DNA of 64,000 bases from Schistosoma mansoni (Eukaryota; Platyhelminthes; Trematoda; Strigeidida; Schistosomatidae), in the NCBI RefSeq assembly GCF_000237925.1, contig NC_031495.1, forward strand, positions 4,255,852-4,319,851. Reading direction: 5' to 3'. Positions 1 to 11,364 of this stretch are shown here, in pieces (within the stretch, counting starts at the first letter, position 1; every line of letters begins with the position of its first letter). The notes beneath the pieces were generated by a model, which worked only from the letters and a program-made list of their open reading frames with translations, was not told the origin of the DNA and did no database searches. The position numbers and the translations under genes were made by a program.

Positions 1-97
1 TGTATTTGAACACAAAATAACAGAATCTCTTAGTAAAATCTGAGAACTATATAGTAAATACTTCATTTAGAAAATGTCAATCAATTGTCTCAGACTT

Positions 98-3000
98 CAT
101 TGTTCCTTCGTTTTACACCAACCACTCTCTGTTCTCGTTCTCTTCGATCTTCTTAACCTTCTGTCTCCAGGTATTTCACTTTCGATTGATGATACATACT
201 ACTTATATTTGTCAACATTAGTAGCACACGCAACAATAGTATAATAATAGTTTTTCCAGAGTACATCTTTGAGTAAATTTAACTTGTATACAACTTCTGG
301 TATCTATGAACATAAATGTCTACATAACATTTGAAACGTATGATACTGATGTTTAAATGAACAATAATGAAAACTTACATTGGAGTTTTTGTTCCTGTAT
401 ACGACACACGCGTGTTACGTCGTCGTAAACGTGCAGCTATTGGCTCGTCTTCACTATAGTTAATGAATAGTTCAAATAAAAATAATTTAGTTGGAAGAAT
501 GAACATTGAAATTCAGATGAACATTTATTCAACAAACCAGAATACTTTTTCTGTTCATAAAGTCATAAGTCGTGAAATCAATGAAAATTTACTCAATGTT
601 ACCAATACATAATTGAACGCTAGAATAGTGTTTGTTTTTTCGCCTTGCATTATTTCAATATATATGAATGAAGTGAGAAATACTTTGTCAATATGATCAG
701 ATTATATAGTTGAGATCATGAGTCAATTGAAGTCATCATAGAAAACCTGGAAGCACTGCTTTAAGGCTGTTTCGTCCTATTGTGGGACTCCTCATCAGTG
801 CGTATCCACGATAACGCCTCATGGGATTCGAACCTAGGACCTACTAGTCTCACGCCAGAGCACTTAACCAATAGACCACTGAGCCGGCATCCAACGGTGT
901 TAATGTCTGACCTTCTGATAATGATCAGATTAATTATTGAAGGCAAAGTTGAAAGCAACAAGTGGGCTTTCTATTCCCATAAGTAATTAATAATCTCTTT
1001 GTCTAATAGAACAATGTTTTACAATCTTATGGACATATGATTTATAACTGTAAAGTTTAATGGTGATTTTTAACATAAATATGAAGCACTGTCTTACTTG
1101 TTAGAACACTTATCATTAGACAGCTTTAGGTCGAAGCTCAGAACCCCTACTCCCAAATACCTACTTCAATTTGGACAGTCAGGGGTAGTATTACTAGCTT
1201 TTTTGACCATAATTGTATTCTCTTTCTTCACTTTCTTCTTTACACTGTTATATCTGTGTTTATGTGGTGCATTCTCTTTTGTTGCCCATTTGTATCTGAT
1301 TTTGTATGTATTGAATAAGTGAGAACAAGTACAGAAAATGTATGCAGCTCAAAACCGAGAATATAAATCTGTACTTTACTATTGAGTCACATAAAACGCT
1401 TTATTAAAGTCATTTTAAATTGCACAATAACTATTGATGAATCAGTCTAAACTGAATAGTTCTATTTTGTTTCCGAGCACCTCCGAATTATGAACGAGAT
1501 TAAAACGGATCTTTCAAATTTTTATACAATAGGAATAATTGCCCTTAAACCACTAGTTTTAATTTAAGACAGGTAATATTTCATACGTCAGTAACTTGTA
1601 AATCAGCATAAATTATCCGCCACTGTGTCCTGTCTATAACTACAGGTTCAGAACAATTAACAAAGTGACACAAATCCACATTGTAATTTTTATTATGAAT
1701 GTTGGTGATAGCCGTAGTCACTGAGACCCTGTTCTATAATGCTTTCGTTTGGCATTATAACTCTATAATCCTATCCTTTTCAAGTGCTTAGTTTCTTTTT
1801 AACAAATCATACCCACTGAAGAAGGACACTCTCTCTGGGTAGAAATGAAGGTAGGAATTTGTAACATTCGACTTTTCCGCTCATTCCCTATACTTTCCAT
1901 GTGATAGTGAACGACAGAAATACAAATCTTAACAAATCATATAGTAACTTCCTTTTCTATATGAAATAATTAAGTTTTCTGTATCCGGGCCAGGATAATG
2001 AGTGTTCAACTTGCAAGTTGAATGTGTTAAATAAATAGATTTTTGGTTAAATATTTAAGCTACTTATAAGTAGGCTGAAATTGACCTATCAAAGATGTGA
2101 GATAAACACGATAGTCCAACCATAAAAGGAAGAAATATCAGTTTAATCCTAGTCTGTAGCATCACAGCAATGATTATCAATCAAACCATATACAGGGAAC
2201 TACGAACCTTTGGGTTTGCTAAACGTGTACATCAAATAAACCCTAGAATAGAATAAAATGATCAATACATATAAATTCATTTAGTATTGTTTGTTTGTAT
2301 CTTCCCATCGATGTGTTAGGACTGCAACTGGTCAGTCTCTAATCGGCATATGTGCATACTGTGCAACGATGGGAAGATTCAAACAAACAATACTAAATGA
2401 ATTTAAGCTTTACCCCATCGCACAAGCAAGTGGCTATCAGGACTCAGTGGCCGAGGGGATAACGCGATGGCGTTTGAAGCGAAAGGTACTGGGTTCGAGT
2501 CCCAGAGTGAACATCAACTCTGAAATGCAGGTACATCCAGCTGACGATTCCCAAACAGGACGAAACGTGCGTCCTAGATTCTACTGCTAGCCACTATCCA
2601 TCTTTGCTGACCAATACATATGTTCTTTTCGCAAAATATGACGATACTGGATTTGGACTTGTAAGATTCGAAACAGAACACCTTAGAATTAATAAAAGGA
2701 CTGAGTAGTTGCGTGATAACTCCAGTTTTCAGTGATTCCTTCGAATCATATCATTTCATCAGAGAAATTAACATGAAAATAAATAAATGCAGTCAATGAA
2801 TATGGATGCACCAATTAATATTTATGAACATAAATTGGCATATGGTAAGACTCACCTATTATAGACGATCTGTACCCTTGGTTTTTTCTAAAAATAGATC
2901 AGAAAATATAAAACAGTGCAGTAGTTAAACAACATCCAGCTATTCAAAAAGATGGATTATTATTATAGAATAGAAAATGTCGAAAACATTGTGAGATACA

Positions 3001-6000
3001 AAAGAATAGAAGAAGACTTCAAATGATACTGATTTTATCTCTAAGTAACACTTGAAAAGATATTTAATACCCCTCATTATAGTACGATCGCTTTATAATA
3101 TTTTAACTATGAATTAGTGAAGTCAAAAGTATAAGATAACTCTAAAAGTCAGAACCAATAGATAGGCGAAAACCGAAGCCATCTTCACTATGCAGATCGA
3201 TTTTGAGCCATATCACTTGATGTCCTTAATTATTAATCGTGGTAATTGGATGGACCTCAACCAGGATTAGAACAATATTTAATTATTTCGTGGACTGATG
3301 TCATGTTTTTATATGACCGACCCCACTTTTTCTCCAACCTATTACTATGTCAACCGATATTTTATTAAGACAGACGATGGTTGGGTATAAGTAACGTATG
3401 TCCCAACAACCTCAGTCGATGATGATTCATCAACGGAATCGCTTATTACCCTGCGTCTAACTTTACTAGTGCTCACTCGAATGTTCTAACATACGCCAGA
3501 ATGTTTCACATACGACCAAATACTGGTAATTTATAAATGTATTCTGAATATGGATATACTGCACAGTAGATTGTTGATTCATTTGATAACCGTGACATGT
3601 GATTTTTTAAACCAAAGTTTGAATAGCGGGAACAATTGGCTATGGGAATGACCTTGGCTGATTTATCTGACTTGAATATACCGCAAGTGCTTTTACAAAA
3701 CTGCACTGAAGACGACTATGCCGTTGAAACGTTCTCTACAAACAATACCAGCCTAGAATATAAAATAAACAAGATGTTTAGGTTTTGAGATATGACCAAG
3801 TGAAATCACTTCGGCGCACAACTAGACTATGTACACGACAGTAACTGGATCTAATACACTACAGTGAGAAAGATCTATGAAATAAGAAAGGAAATATTAT
3901 CATAGCAAATTAGTGAGGTTTTTGAATCTTTTCCCATATGTAAAATATCTTAAACGCTATTGGTTCGTTGTATTTTTGAGTGTGTTATTTTGTAATGCTG
4001 CCCAAGGACAATTTATTGTTGTATAAATACGTTTGATTTTTCCCCTTATGATTGTTGTGCTTCTGGCTGCTACGGAATACACTTTCCCCGCTTCCAACTT
4101 GGGCTTCTTACTCTAGTTAGCTGGGTCTGGGTCGCGTCAGAATAGCTAGCTTATAGGTCTTTGGTTACAAGTCTTTGTTCCGTTCGCTAACTAGTGAATT
4201 CGAAACGCTTCAGATATAACAAAATTATTGACAAATCCATGTTTCTATTGAATTCACAAAGGCAATATGCTTGATTTCGAAACTCAAGACAAATACTTCA
4301 AAACAGATTCAGACTACTGGATCAATACAAAACAACCTTTAAGATGTGACTAATTTTTAATTCTATCTGACCAATACTGAAAATTAAAGTACGATATTTA
4401 AAAAGAAATGGAGATTTTTTTTAAAAGTACCAACATACTCGGACAGTAGATGGCTGATGGATAATTGAGTCATTTTCAGTTGAATTAGATGATATTTTAC
4501 TGTAATCCAAAGAAGCAGATGAAGTGCTAACATTCGCACGTCGTCTTCTTTGAGTATTGGCTGGCTGTACTCGCCTGTGTCGAGGAACAAGTGTTGGAGG
4601 AGTTACAGGATCGGCAATGACTCCTGGAGAATTCATTACCTCAAGCAGATGAGACGAATCAGTTTTCTTCCTTGAACGGATCAAACATATCAGATTATTT
4701 TACTCCTATAAGATCAGTTGTTTTTTGATAAGCTTTACAGAATAAATTTTACATGTGGGGCGAATCAATTAGTTAGCTAAACATAACATAGGACATGAGT
4801 GCGTCGGTTCAAGTTTGCACACCACAACAGCATAACCAGATGTGACAATGGTATGTGCAGAAACAGCATTAGCAGAGGTGAAAAAGATTAATCATACAAT
4901 ATATGGTTTGAAAAGAAAATATGGGTTCGTGGAATAAAAAAATGAGACTTGGGACCTACATGAGGACAAAGAGTGGACGGATATGGACCATCGTGAACGA
5001 TTTTGGGTCAAGTCACTCAGTCTCTGAACACTGGTCACAATAATCGCATGGATCCCGACCAGGTATTATGTACTTATATACATGGCTTAGTTCAATAGCC
5101 AATGGTTTCATGGACTTACCTCGCGTTTGTTTTAGACACCCTTACCTACTTTCCAACCTACTTCTAGACTTGTAAGCATCATCCGTCGAGATAGGTGGTG
5201 GTTGAGTATACCACCCCAATCGACGGGGATCCACTGTCTCGTCAATAAACTTGCCATACTTACCTAGCACCTTGCTACTAACTTCAGGACTGATAACTCG
5301 GTGATCCAAACATACACGAGCAATGCTACGATTATTCAGGTTTTCTATAACTTGAATCGCACAAAATCCTGTGACCCAACTCCACGAGTACCATTAAGCC
5401 CTCTGGACCAAGCATTCTTTAAGTATGTGGTAACTTAAACTACCCAGTATGTAAAATTGATTTCCTTGAAATCTCAGAAAAAAGTACACCATATTGTTTC
5501 AGAAACTTCTATCTTTATTATTCGTGTAAAATACCGCTTGTACTTCTACCAATGTATATACAAATAAGACAGTCAGCGATATGTAGCTATAAAAACGCAA
5601 ATAGTTGGAAACTTAAAGCAAGATAATGTGAAAGTGAGTTAAGTTCTAATCTGTTGGAAGACAAGAAAACAGCAAGTAGGCGAAAAAAATATAATCAGAA
5701 ACATGAATTATTATAATCATGTATCAAATGAAATTTCAATACACCTATAGAAATTATAACCCTAATGGGAATGAAAGTATAACTCATAACTGTTGTGGAA
5801 AACCTGATTACATAGAAATCGAATGTCAACAAAATGGAGGAACTAATTTAATTGCTTATATAATAAAACATTGACCACTGGCTGGTGAAAACCCAAAAGC
5901 TCTATGAAATCAAGACAGGTGAACGACATTTTTCAATCTATTATGAGATGTCATCAAATAGTGACACATCAGAATTGAGGAGACTTTAAAGATAGGTGAA

Positions 6001-7680
6001 ACTATCTGCTCATTAGCTACTTCACTTCGTAAAGTTAAGCTCGAATTTCCAAACAAAAGTGATTCCCCTAAACAATACTCAACGCCAAGAGGATTCTAAA
6101 AACTTTAAAATACAGTATATGTGAACGTCATTGCATTATAAAAACAAGGAGTAACTCGGTCTTTACTCTTATCTAATATATGGACACTCGAACTAGTTCC
6201 TGTAAGCTAATTTAAGTATATAGTCAATCAATGAAATGTTTAAACGCTAAATCAATAAAAAAGGAACATTACAAATCTATTACCCAACCTCTTGTGAGTC
6301 AGCTAAAACTATGTAACATCAAACAGTGCATCTTGATGCAATATTACTTGAATTAATGGTCATACTACAAACTCGATCAACAATAAGGATTATGAAATAC
6401 GTTGATCATTACTCAGTTAACGGTTACTAGAGTCTCTAAAACCACATTTTAAGGTTACTAAAACGCCTGTACCAAACAAATTGGACACAGTTTTTGTAAC
6501 AAATTAACTGGTATAGGGATCTAAGGTTTCGTTCTTCTAAATTGGTGCAGGCATCACTTACATTTTCATGGGACTTTGTGACGATTATGTCATACATTTT
6601 ATGTAACCTACCTTTTCGTTGACCTCACATTTGGATTCTTTAGGACACTTTTCGTCATCACTAAAGATTCAGACTGATGAGACAGTGACTGATCACTGAC
6701 GATAGGAGTTGCCTTGCGTCTGGGTCGAAGTTGCCGAACTGTCGAGGGAACGACAAAAGTTGATTGAACTGATGAATTAACGACTGAACTATCAGATGAA
6801 ATGTCACATTTCCTCTTGGCATGACGCTTTTTAACCGTAACAATCTCTGAACATACTGCTTTGGATGGTGCAATATTCCCCTTATCTGGAGATGTGCAAT
6901 TAGCAACTGTTTGTTTATTACATTCCTTCTAAAATGAATGTTTACAAAGAAATGATTAAAAATGATCTGTATGGCTAATTTACATTGTTTATTATTCTTT
7001 TTCGTATTTTCATTTAAGTATAAAGCACTTAGTAAAATCTCGACATATTTGCTTAAGTTTCCGTCTTTGTACTTTTGCAATCGAGTTCCTATTAGTTTCG
7101 AAGACCAATAAGCCGTTGGATTTCAGGTTAAATACAAACATTATACAAGAACCACGATAAAAGAAAACGCACCTGGGGATATTTAATTAGACGAGGAGTA
7201 GACACATTGACAGGTGATGATGTGAACAATCCATACTGTTTTGAGGATACCATATGTGAACTTGTCTGCAAATCACCATTTCTAGAAATTCTATTTGGTT
7301 TCAGTGACAAAGAAATATCGAGTGTAACAATGTCACATGAAGTTCGAAGGCTAAGTTATAAGGTGAGAAAGACAAGTAGTAAAAGGTTAAGACAGTAAAT
7401 ACAACTAAAAAACTTATTATCATCAAGAATGAATGTCATAATCAGAGAGAAAGTCAGTCAGTTAATCATAACGTAGAAAAACCTACCTTGTGTTTCCATA
7501 GTTATCAAAAGTGAGAGTGTATTTTCTAGCAGTGTCGAAAACAGAAGTCCTGCGATTACCTGACTCATCGTAAATAGAACATTCACCATTTGTTGTACCA
7601 TCAAAGATGTAAGATCTGTCCACAAAAGACTGACCAGGTGGTGTCCGTGGAATTTTATCTCGCTTTTGAAAAGGATCCAT
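98..7680 (-). CDS. unrecognised basic multi-exon gene, possible chromatin protein
   Basis: Exons read on the minus strand with GT/AG borders in matching phase: 7680-7487 (starts MDPFQKRDKIPRTPPGQ), 7350-7173, 6928-6612 and 4670-4439. The join 7487/7350 makes Ser, 7173/6928 is in phase 0, and 6612/4670 makes Arg, so these four fit together (about 307 residues). Two further coding blocks, 453-379 (contains EDEPIAARLRRRNTRVSYTG) and one ending with a stop at 98-100 (contains DRRLRRSKRTRTESGW), probably belong to the same gene, but their phases need an exon or donor I did not find. The start is the first ATG in the opening exon; the longer open frame upstream has only GTG. The protein is rich in Ser and Thr with clusters of Arg/Lys (RPRRKATP, PRHRRVQP, QRRRRANV) and no membrane segment, which suggests a nuclear, DNA- or chromatin-associated protein. 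RRSKRTR resembles the start of the CENP-C motif, but the rest of that motif is not convincing. Function unknown. Confidence 0.6.
706..913 (-). repeat. family A tRNA-like SINE
   Basis: The copy reads on the minus strand. It has an A-box-like GGCTCAGTGGTCTA region and a B-box match (GGTTCGAATCC, plus-strand 824-834), then a tail ending in the family signature TCAATTGACTCATGA. It is diverged but close to full length in the tRNA-like part. The same signature recurs more than ten times in the window. Confidence 0.75.
914..2271. other. no gene recognised
   Basis: AT-rich sequence without a coding frame I can support. A 74-codon open frame at 1098-1322 (+) is hydrophobic and has no clear gene context. 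I see no RNA gene here. Confidence 0.5.
2272..2612 (+). repeat. family B tRNA-like SINE with foldback head
   Basis: Near 2440-2510 there is a tRNA-like core with an A-box-like start (ACTCAGTGGCCGAG) and a B box (GGTTCGAGTCC), followed by a tail ending CCATCTTTGCTGAC. The head is an inverted repeat: 2272-2310 pairs with 2367-2405 over about 39 bases with roughly two mismatches, around a 56-base loop. Other family B copies are at 32.3, 32.6, 33.1 and 60.1 kb. Confidence 0.75.
3150..3480 (+). repeat. family E dispersed repeat, diverged
   Basis: This shares the blocks 'gattttgagccatatcac' and 'cgtggactga' with copies at 4.8-5.3 kb and 63.5 kb, in the same order and orientation. There is no coding frame and the ends are unclear. 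It may be a decayed transposon or LTR segment. Confidence 0.5.
4760..5370 (+). repeat. family E dispersed repeat
   Basis: This is the longest copy of family E in the window. It shares 'atggaccatcgtgaacg', 'ggtcacaataatcgc' and 'catggcttag' in order with 63.48-63.66 kb, and more weakly with 3.15-3.48 kb. It lies between the 4439 exon end and the 6612 exon end, but mostly within the intron of the minus-strand gene at 4670-6612. No intact frame. Confidence 0.55.
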
Positions 7681-7780
7681 GTACTGAATCACAAACTCTA
7701 ACCCTGAAGATTAGCAAGACAGAAGAGCTGAAACACTACTTCGACAAAAATCAAGTACGAAAACTTGTCAAAAAATAATA

Positions 7781-8390
7781 AGAAAACCAGGCTGTAAATA
7801 TGCCAACTGTATTTTGCACTAATATCTGTTAGGAGGTTACCTCCCTAAAAGGTAACAGTTTTGAAATATCTTGAACGTGAATTGTCTATAGTCGCATAAA
7901 ACAACCTGGATCAACATGCATTACCCAAAAATAGTAAAGGAATCGTTTTGTCTCTCAATGAAATAAAATTATTTAGGCAGTCATGTTTTATAAACATAAT
8001 GAGGGAAAATCAACAGTCATCACTACTCATCAAATATATAGTGAACAATTAAATTAGGTCTGCTTTCACTCACAGAAACCTGAGAATTCTGGCAAACCAC
8101 AGTCTGAAAGTGAGGACAATCAGGTTGGTTTTATACTATAACCGGAATCAAAGGCTAAAGATCTTGAGTCTGATGGCGTAGATGTACTGAATCCTTATGT
8201 ATTGCTCGATTTTGATTTGCAATACTATTTTGTATTTATAACTTTCCGAATTCATCACTTCTCTTCGAATCATACTGTTGTTTACATATAATTTCTAGGG
8301 TTATAACGGTTCGACTCTATTTAATAATTGACAAGTTATGAGCCCAAAAGACTGTTATAGGCAAGACCGACGAGGTATTCGGGTTGATAA
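7781..8390. other. no gene recognised, upstream of the minus-strand gene
   Basis: This is the likely 5' flank and promoter side of the gene whose start codon is at 7680. I see no TATA-like or other site that I would defend. Confidence 0.4.
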
Positions 8391-8393
8391 AAA

Positions 8394-8756
8394 TTGAACT
8401 ACTTGAATTTCGGTATCGGATTCCAAAAAATTTATTTCAACTCGAGTCAAACTGTTTTCTTGAACGAGACTTTGATTAGAACACAGGAAGACATGGCGGT
8501 TATATATCTTTTGGCATACAGATTTTCTCACTGGTTGGTCAACTCGTTAAACCGACTATCAGATGGTTTATTACCGTGGTTTATTCGCGAGACAAATTAT
8601 ACGCAAAAATTGATCGGGATATCTCAGCTTTTTGATTATGAACCTAAAATGCATTCGCCTACGTGGAATTCATTGAATTGTGACAACTTATGGAACAACA
8701 TGACCAAAGCAATCAAACATAATTCAGGCTCATGCAGTCAGACAAATATCATATAA
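8394..8756 (+). CDS. orphan 120-codon open frame, unrecognised
   Basis: An open frame without an ATG at its 5' end (first codon TTG after a stop; first ATG inside at the segment EDMAVIYLLAYRFSHW). The composition is protein-like, with a mixed hydrophobic stretch, several Trp and N-glycosylation-type NxS/T sites. I cannot place it in a family. Its stop codon falls inside the left terminal repeat of the foldback element beginning at 8753, so the original reading may have been cut short by that insertion. It could be an exon, a gene relic or chance. Confidence 0.3.
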   Translation: MNYLNFGIGFQKIYFNSSQTVFLNETLIRTQEDMAVIYLLAYRFSHWLVNSLNRLSDGLLPWFIRETNYTQKLIGISQLFDYEPKMHSPTWNSLNCDNLWNNMTKAIKHNSGSCSQTNII

Positions 8757-9072
8757 CCCAAACTCATTATCTTGGGGAATTTCGGGGTTTTCCCCAAAGT
8801 CGTAAAAACTACGGCAGCTTTTTCCGAAGTCTTAGGAAATTTTGAAGAAAACTCCCGAAGTGTTATAAGATTCTGGGGAAATATTTGGGAAAACCCAAAT
8901 TTTCCCAAAACATTTACGGGTTTTCCCTCAGACCTGGGGAAATTCTGGGGGTTTTGTGTCATATCCCCGAAGTATTCTATAGAGGCTTCCTTAATGCTTA
9001 CCCAAATAAGACTAAATTTCCCCCAAAATAGGGAGATTGAGAATAAATAGGGGATTTTATGAGTTAGGTTAT
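8753..9072. mobile_element. foldback / MITE-like element rich in GGGGAAA/TTTCCCC
   Basis: The ends are imperfect inverted repeats: 8753-8767 (ATAACCCAAACTCAT) against 9059-9072 (ATGAGTTAGGTTAT). The interior alternates GGGGAAAT/TTTCCCC blocks on both strands, so it can fold on itself many times. This block structure also creates long open frames on both strands that I do not regard as genes. No target duplication is obvious. Confidence 0.5.
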
Positions 9073-9084
9073 CATCCACGTGTT

Positions 9085-9260
9085 AATGTTTTATTATTAT
9101 TTATTTATTTAAACACATATATATTGGTACCTTTACAAATAATAAAAGTTACTCGGATGAGAAATTCTAACTCTAGGCTGTGATACTGCCCGGGTGCCCA
9201 AACCGATTGTAATTGTACAAAAGCAACAAAACGAATTTATGTGACGTACCAAGGTCACCG
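9085..9260 (-). repeat. family D 3' end, diverged
   Basis: Read on the minus strand it shows the family D ending: 'gggcacccgggcagtatcac', a GGTACCAATATATATGTG-like block and a tail of AAATAAATAA type. It lies directly beside the foldback element. Confidence 0.5.
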
Positions 9261-9510
9261 ACCCGAAGGAACGAGGTTATTTATCTTTATTTCAATGTTG
9301 ATTATTAGTAATATGAGACAGTTGTAAAGCTTGTTCGATTTTCGTAATTTCAATCACGGCTTGACATAGCTTGAAAAAACTGAAAAATATGGGATAGTTT
9401 TTACGTCTAAGTGTTTGACTTCTCAGAGATGCGGACCCAAGACCTCAGCACCATATGCGTAGCCAGCAAACTAACTATAAGTCACGACTTGAAAACTACT
9501 ACTCACTGCA

Positions 9511-10059
9511 ATGCGGCTGCTTCCAGAGGTTGTCGTGCGCTATGGTCACTTCCCCGAGCATTTTAAATGCTTTGACGAGGAGATGTTTCTAATTTTATAT
9601 CTCACCTATGTAAGACCACACTTAGAATACTGTATCCAAGCAGCTAGCCCATGTCTGATAAGGGATACTAAATCACTTGAGCGTGTCCAGCGTATGGAGA
9701 CAAAATTAGTGAAGGGTCTTTCCAAACTCCCTTACGATGAGCGTTTGAAACGTCTAAACTTTTTACCCTTATCTTATCGTAGGAGACGAGGTGACCTTAT
9801 ACTGGCATTTCGTATCTTTAATTATGATTTGGGTGTTAATATGTCTTATCTTTTTGCTCCCTCCAGCACTAATAATCTCCGAGGTCATAGCAAGAAGGTT
9901 CAGAAACCGCGATCTAATAAGCTAAAGGTGGGGTCTCGTTTTTCTCATCGAGTAGTCAATGACTGGAACGCATTACCAGAACAAGTGGTATCAGCACCAT
10001 CAGTGAAAATTTTCAAGAAGAAGCTAGACCTTCACTGGAAGGTAATCTGTCAGGATTAA
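9511..10059 (+). mobile_element. CR1/SR1-like LINE, C-terminal reverse transcriptase fragment
   Basis: From about 9575 the frame reads YLTYVRPHLEYCIQAASP, then SLERVQRMETKLVKGL, LNFLPLSYRRRRGDLILAF and VVNDWNALPEQVVSAPS, ending at a stop at 10059. This order is typical of the region after the RT catalytic core in CR1/Jockey-type non-LTR elements. No catalytic FADD-type motif, endonuclease or ORF1 lies upstream, so this is a 5'-truncated copy of about 0.5 kb. The remaining frame is open. The first 20 or so codons look unrelated and may lie outside the element. The 3' untranslated end probably runs to about 10.2 kb. Confidence 0.8.
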
Positions 10060-10259
10060 TACAGGTTCATCAACCTACTATCCTTATTACTGAAGACTGA
10101 AATGTCTGAGTTTTCTTGAGACTACCTTGAGTGGTTATTCGAACGGTAGTGCTTTTACATTGCCATATTTTTTTTCCAGACATGTGTATCTGTGCCTTGT
10201 TCTTTGTGTATATAGTAGCTCGTGATTATTTACAAATATAAACCGCTTTAAGCCTGAAC

Positions 10260-11364
10260 ATTTGGTATCAGGGTTGATTTACATTTCCGGTGTCAAAAAT
10301 TTTGTTTTCTGTAACTGTTTTGATAAACACACCTAGAAGTCTTAACGTTGTCTCGAAAATTAGTTCTTCTGCCGAAAACTATGAATCGGTTTTAACGGTT
10401 GTTCTGATTCCTAACATGACTAATGGTAGGGATTCTGTCCATTGAATCGAGTTTGAACGTGAACTTAGGACAAATCTGGACTGATGATGGAAACATTTCA
10501 CCAACACATACTTGTGAAGGCGATACATTGTGTGACGTATTCTGTTAGCTCTTAGAAATTTCGAAGAGTTGTTGAATAACTGTAGTAGTCAGAAGTCTTT
10601 GAGTTATTGTATGAACTAGTGATCCCAGCAATAACGCAATTTAATCAAGAAGTATTAGATGAGCATGAACGAGTGTACTTTATTTGAAATTCAAAATCAG
10701 AACAGTCATCAATACAAAAAAATCACTGATTCGTATAAACACTACAATAACCCTGGGTTCCTTCATCAGTTGTCATTGTGGTGGGTATACCAAAACTAAC
10801 CAACCGGTATAGGATACACCTTTATAGGCTCCTATGTAAATACGGAGAAAATCCCTCCATATCTGTTTTTTAATGACTGGTTCATCGCAATCCTATAGGA
10901 TGTACTGTTTCTTTTGTTGTTATCTTTATATTGTATGTAAGTTCTGATTTTTGAGTGTTTGCAGCTATTCTCTGAAAATTCTGAATCCTTACTATTTCAG
11001 TGTTGTTGTTTAGCCTTGCAATAGCTGTTTTATTTCTCTTTGACTTGGTATTTTTTGTCGCGCTGTCCATCCTGGACTGTCATACTTTGGTTGAGGTTTC
11101 ATGAACTGATTGATCTGTTTCGTGAGGTTGGTCCTAAGGCACATTCGTTTTGTGCTAGGGGCGCTTGTTACTGTTCACTTGTATTTAATTGTGTTTTTTA
11201 ATAATAACTACCGTCTTTCTTGTTGATTGCTCGAACTTGAAACAAATCTAATTGGTCTGCCTTTCTTATTCGGATAGAACATAATCCCTTGACTGGTTCA
11301 AATATTTCTCTCATTGTGACAATTAGGCTTTACCAATTGTCTGTACCCGTTGAAAAAGTACCAT
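10260..11364. other. mostly unassigned; possible 3' part of the Gypsy copy on -
   Basis: A primer-site-like TTGGTATCAGGG at 10262 (+) follows a stretch that looks like an LTR end (AATATAAACCGC). A polyadenylation-like AATAAAG occurs on - near 10680. I cannot delimit an LTR here. Confidence 0.3.

Noticed and set aside
2440-2510. tRNA gene candidates at each B-box match (also near 830, 31160, 36700, 57270, 60470)
   Set aside because: They do not form complete cloverleafs and are always embedded in the same dispersed tail, so they are SINE promoters and not tRNA genes.
2291-2590. Short open frames inside SINEs and family D (for example 2291-2590, 24384-24665, 35520-35841, 60155-60569)
   Set aside because: The frames follow the repeat consensus and occur wherever the repeat does.
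8738-9079. Long open frames on both strands (113 and 92 codons)
   Set aside because: Produced by the palindromic GGGGAAA/TTTCCCC blocks of the foldback element.
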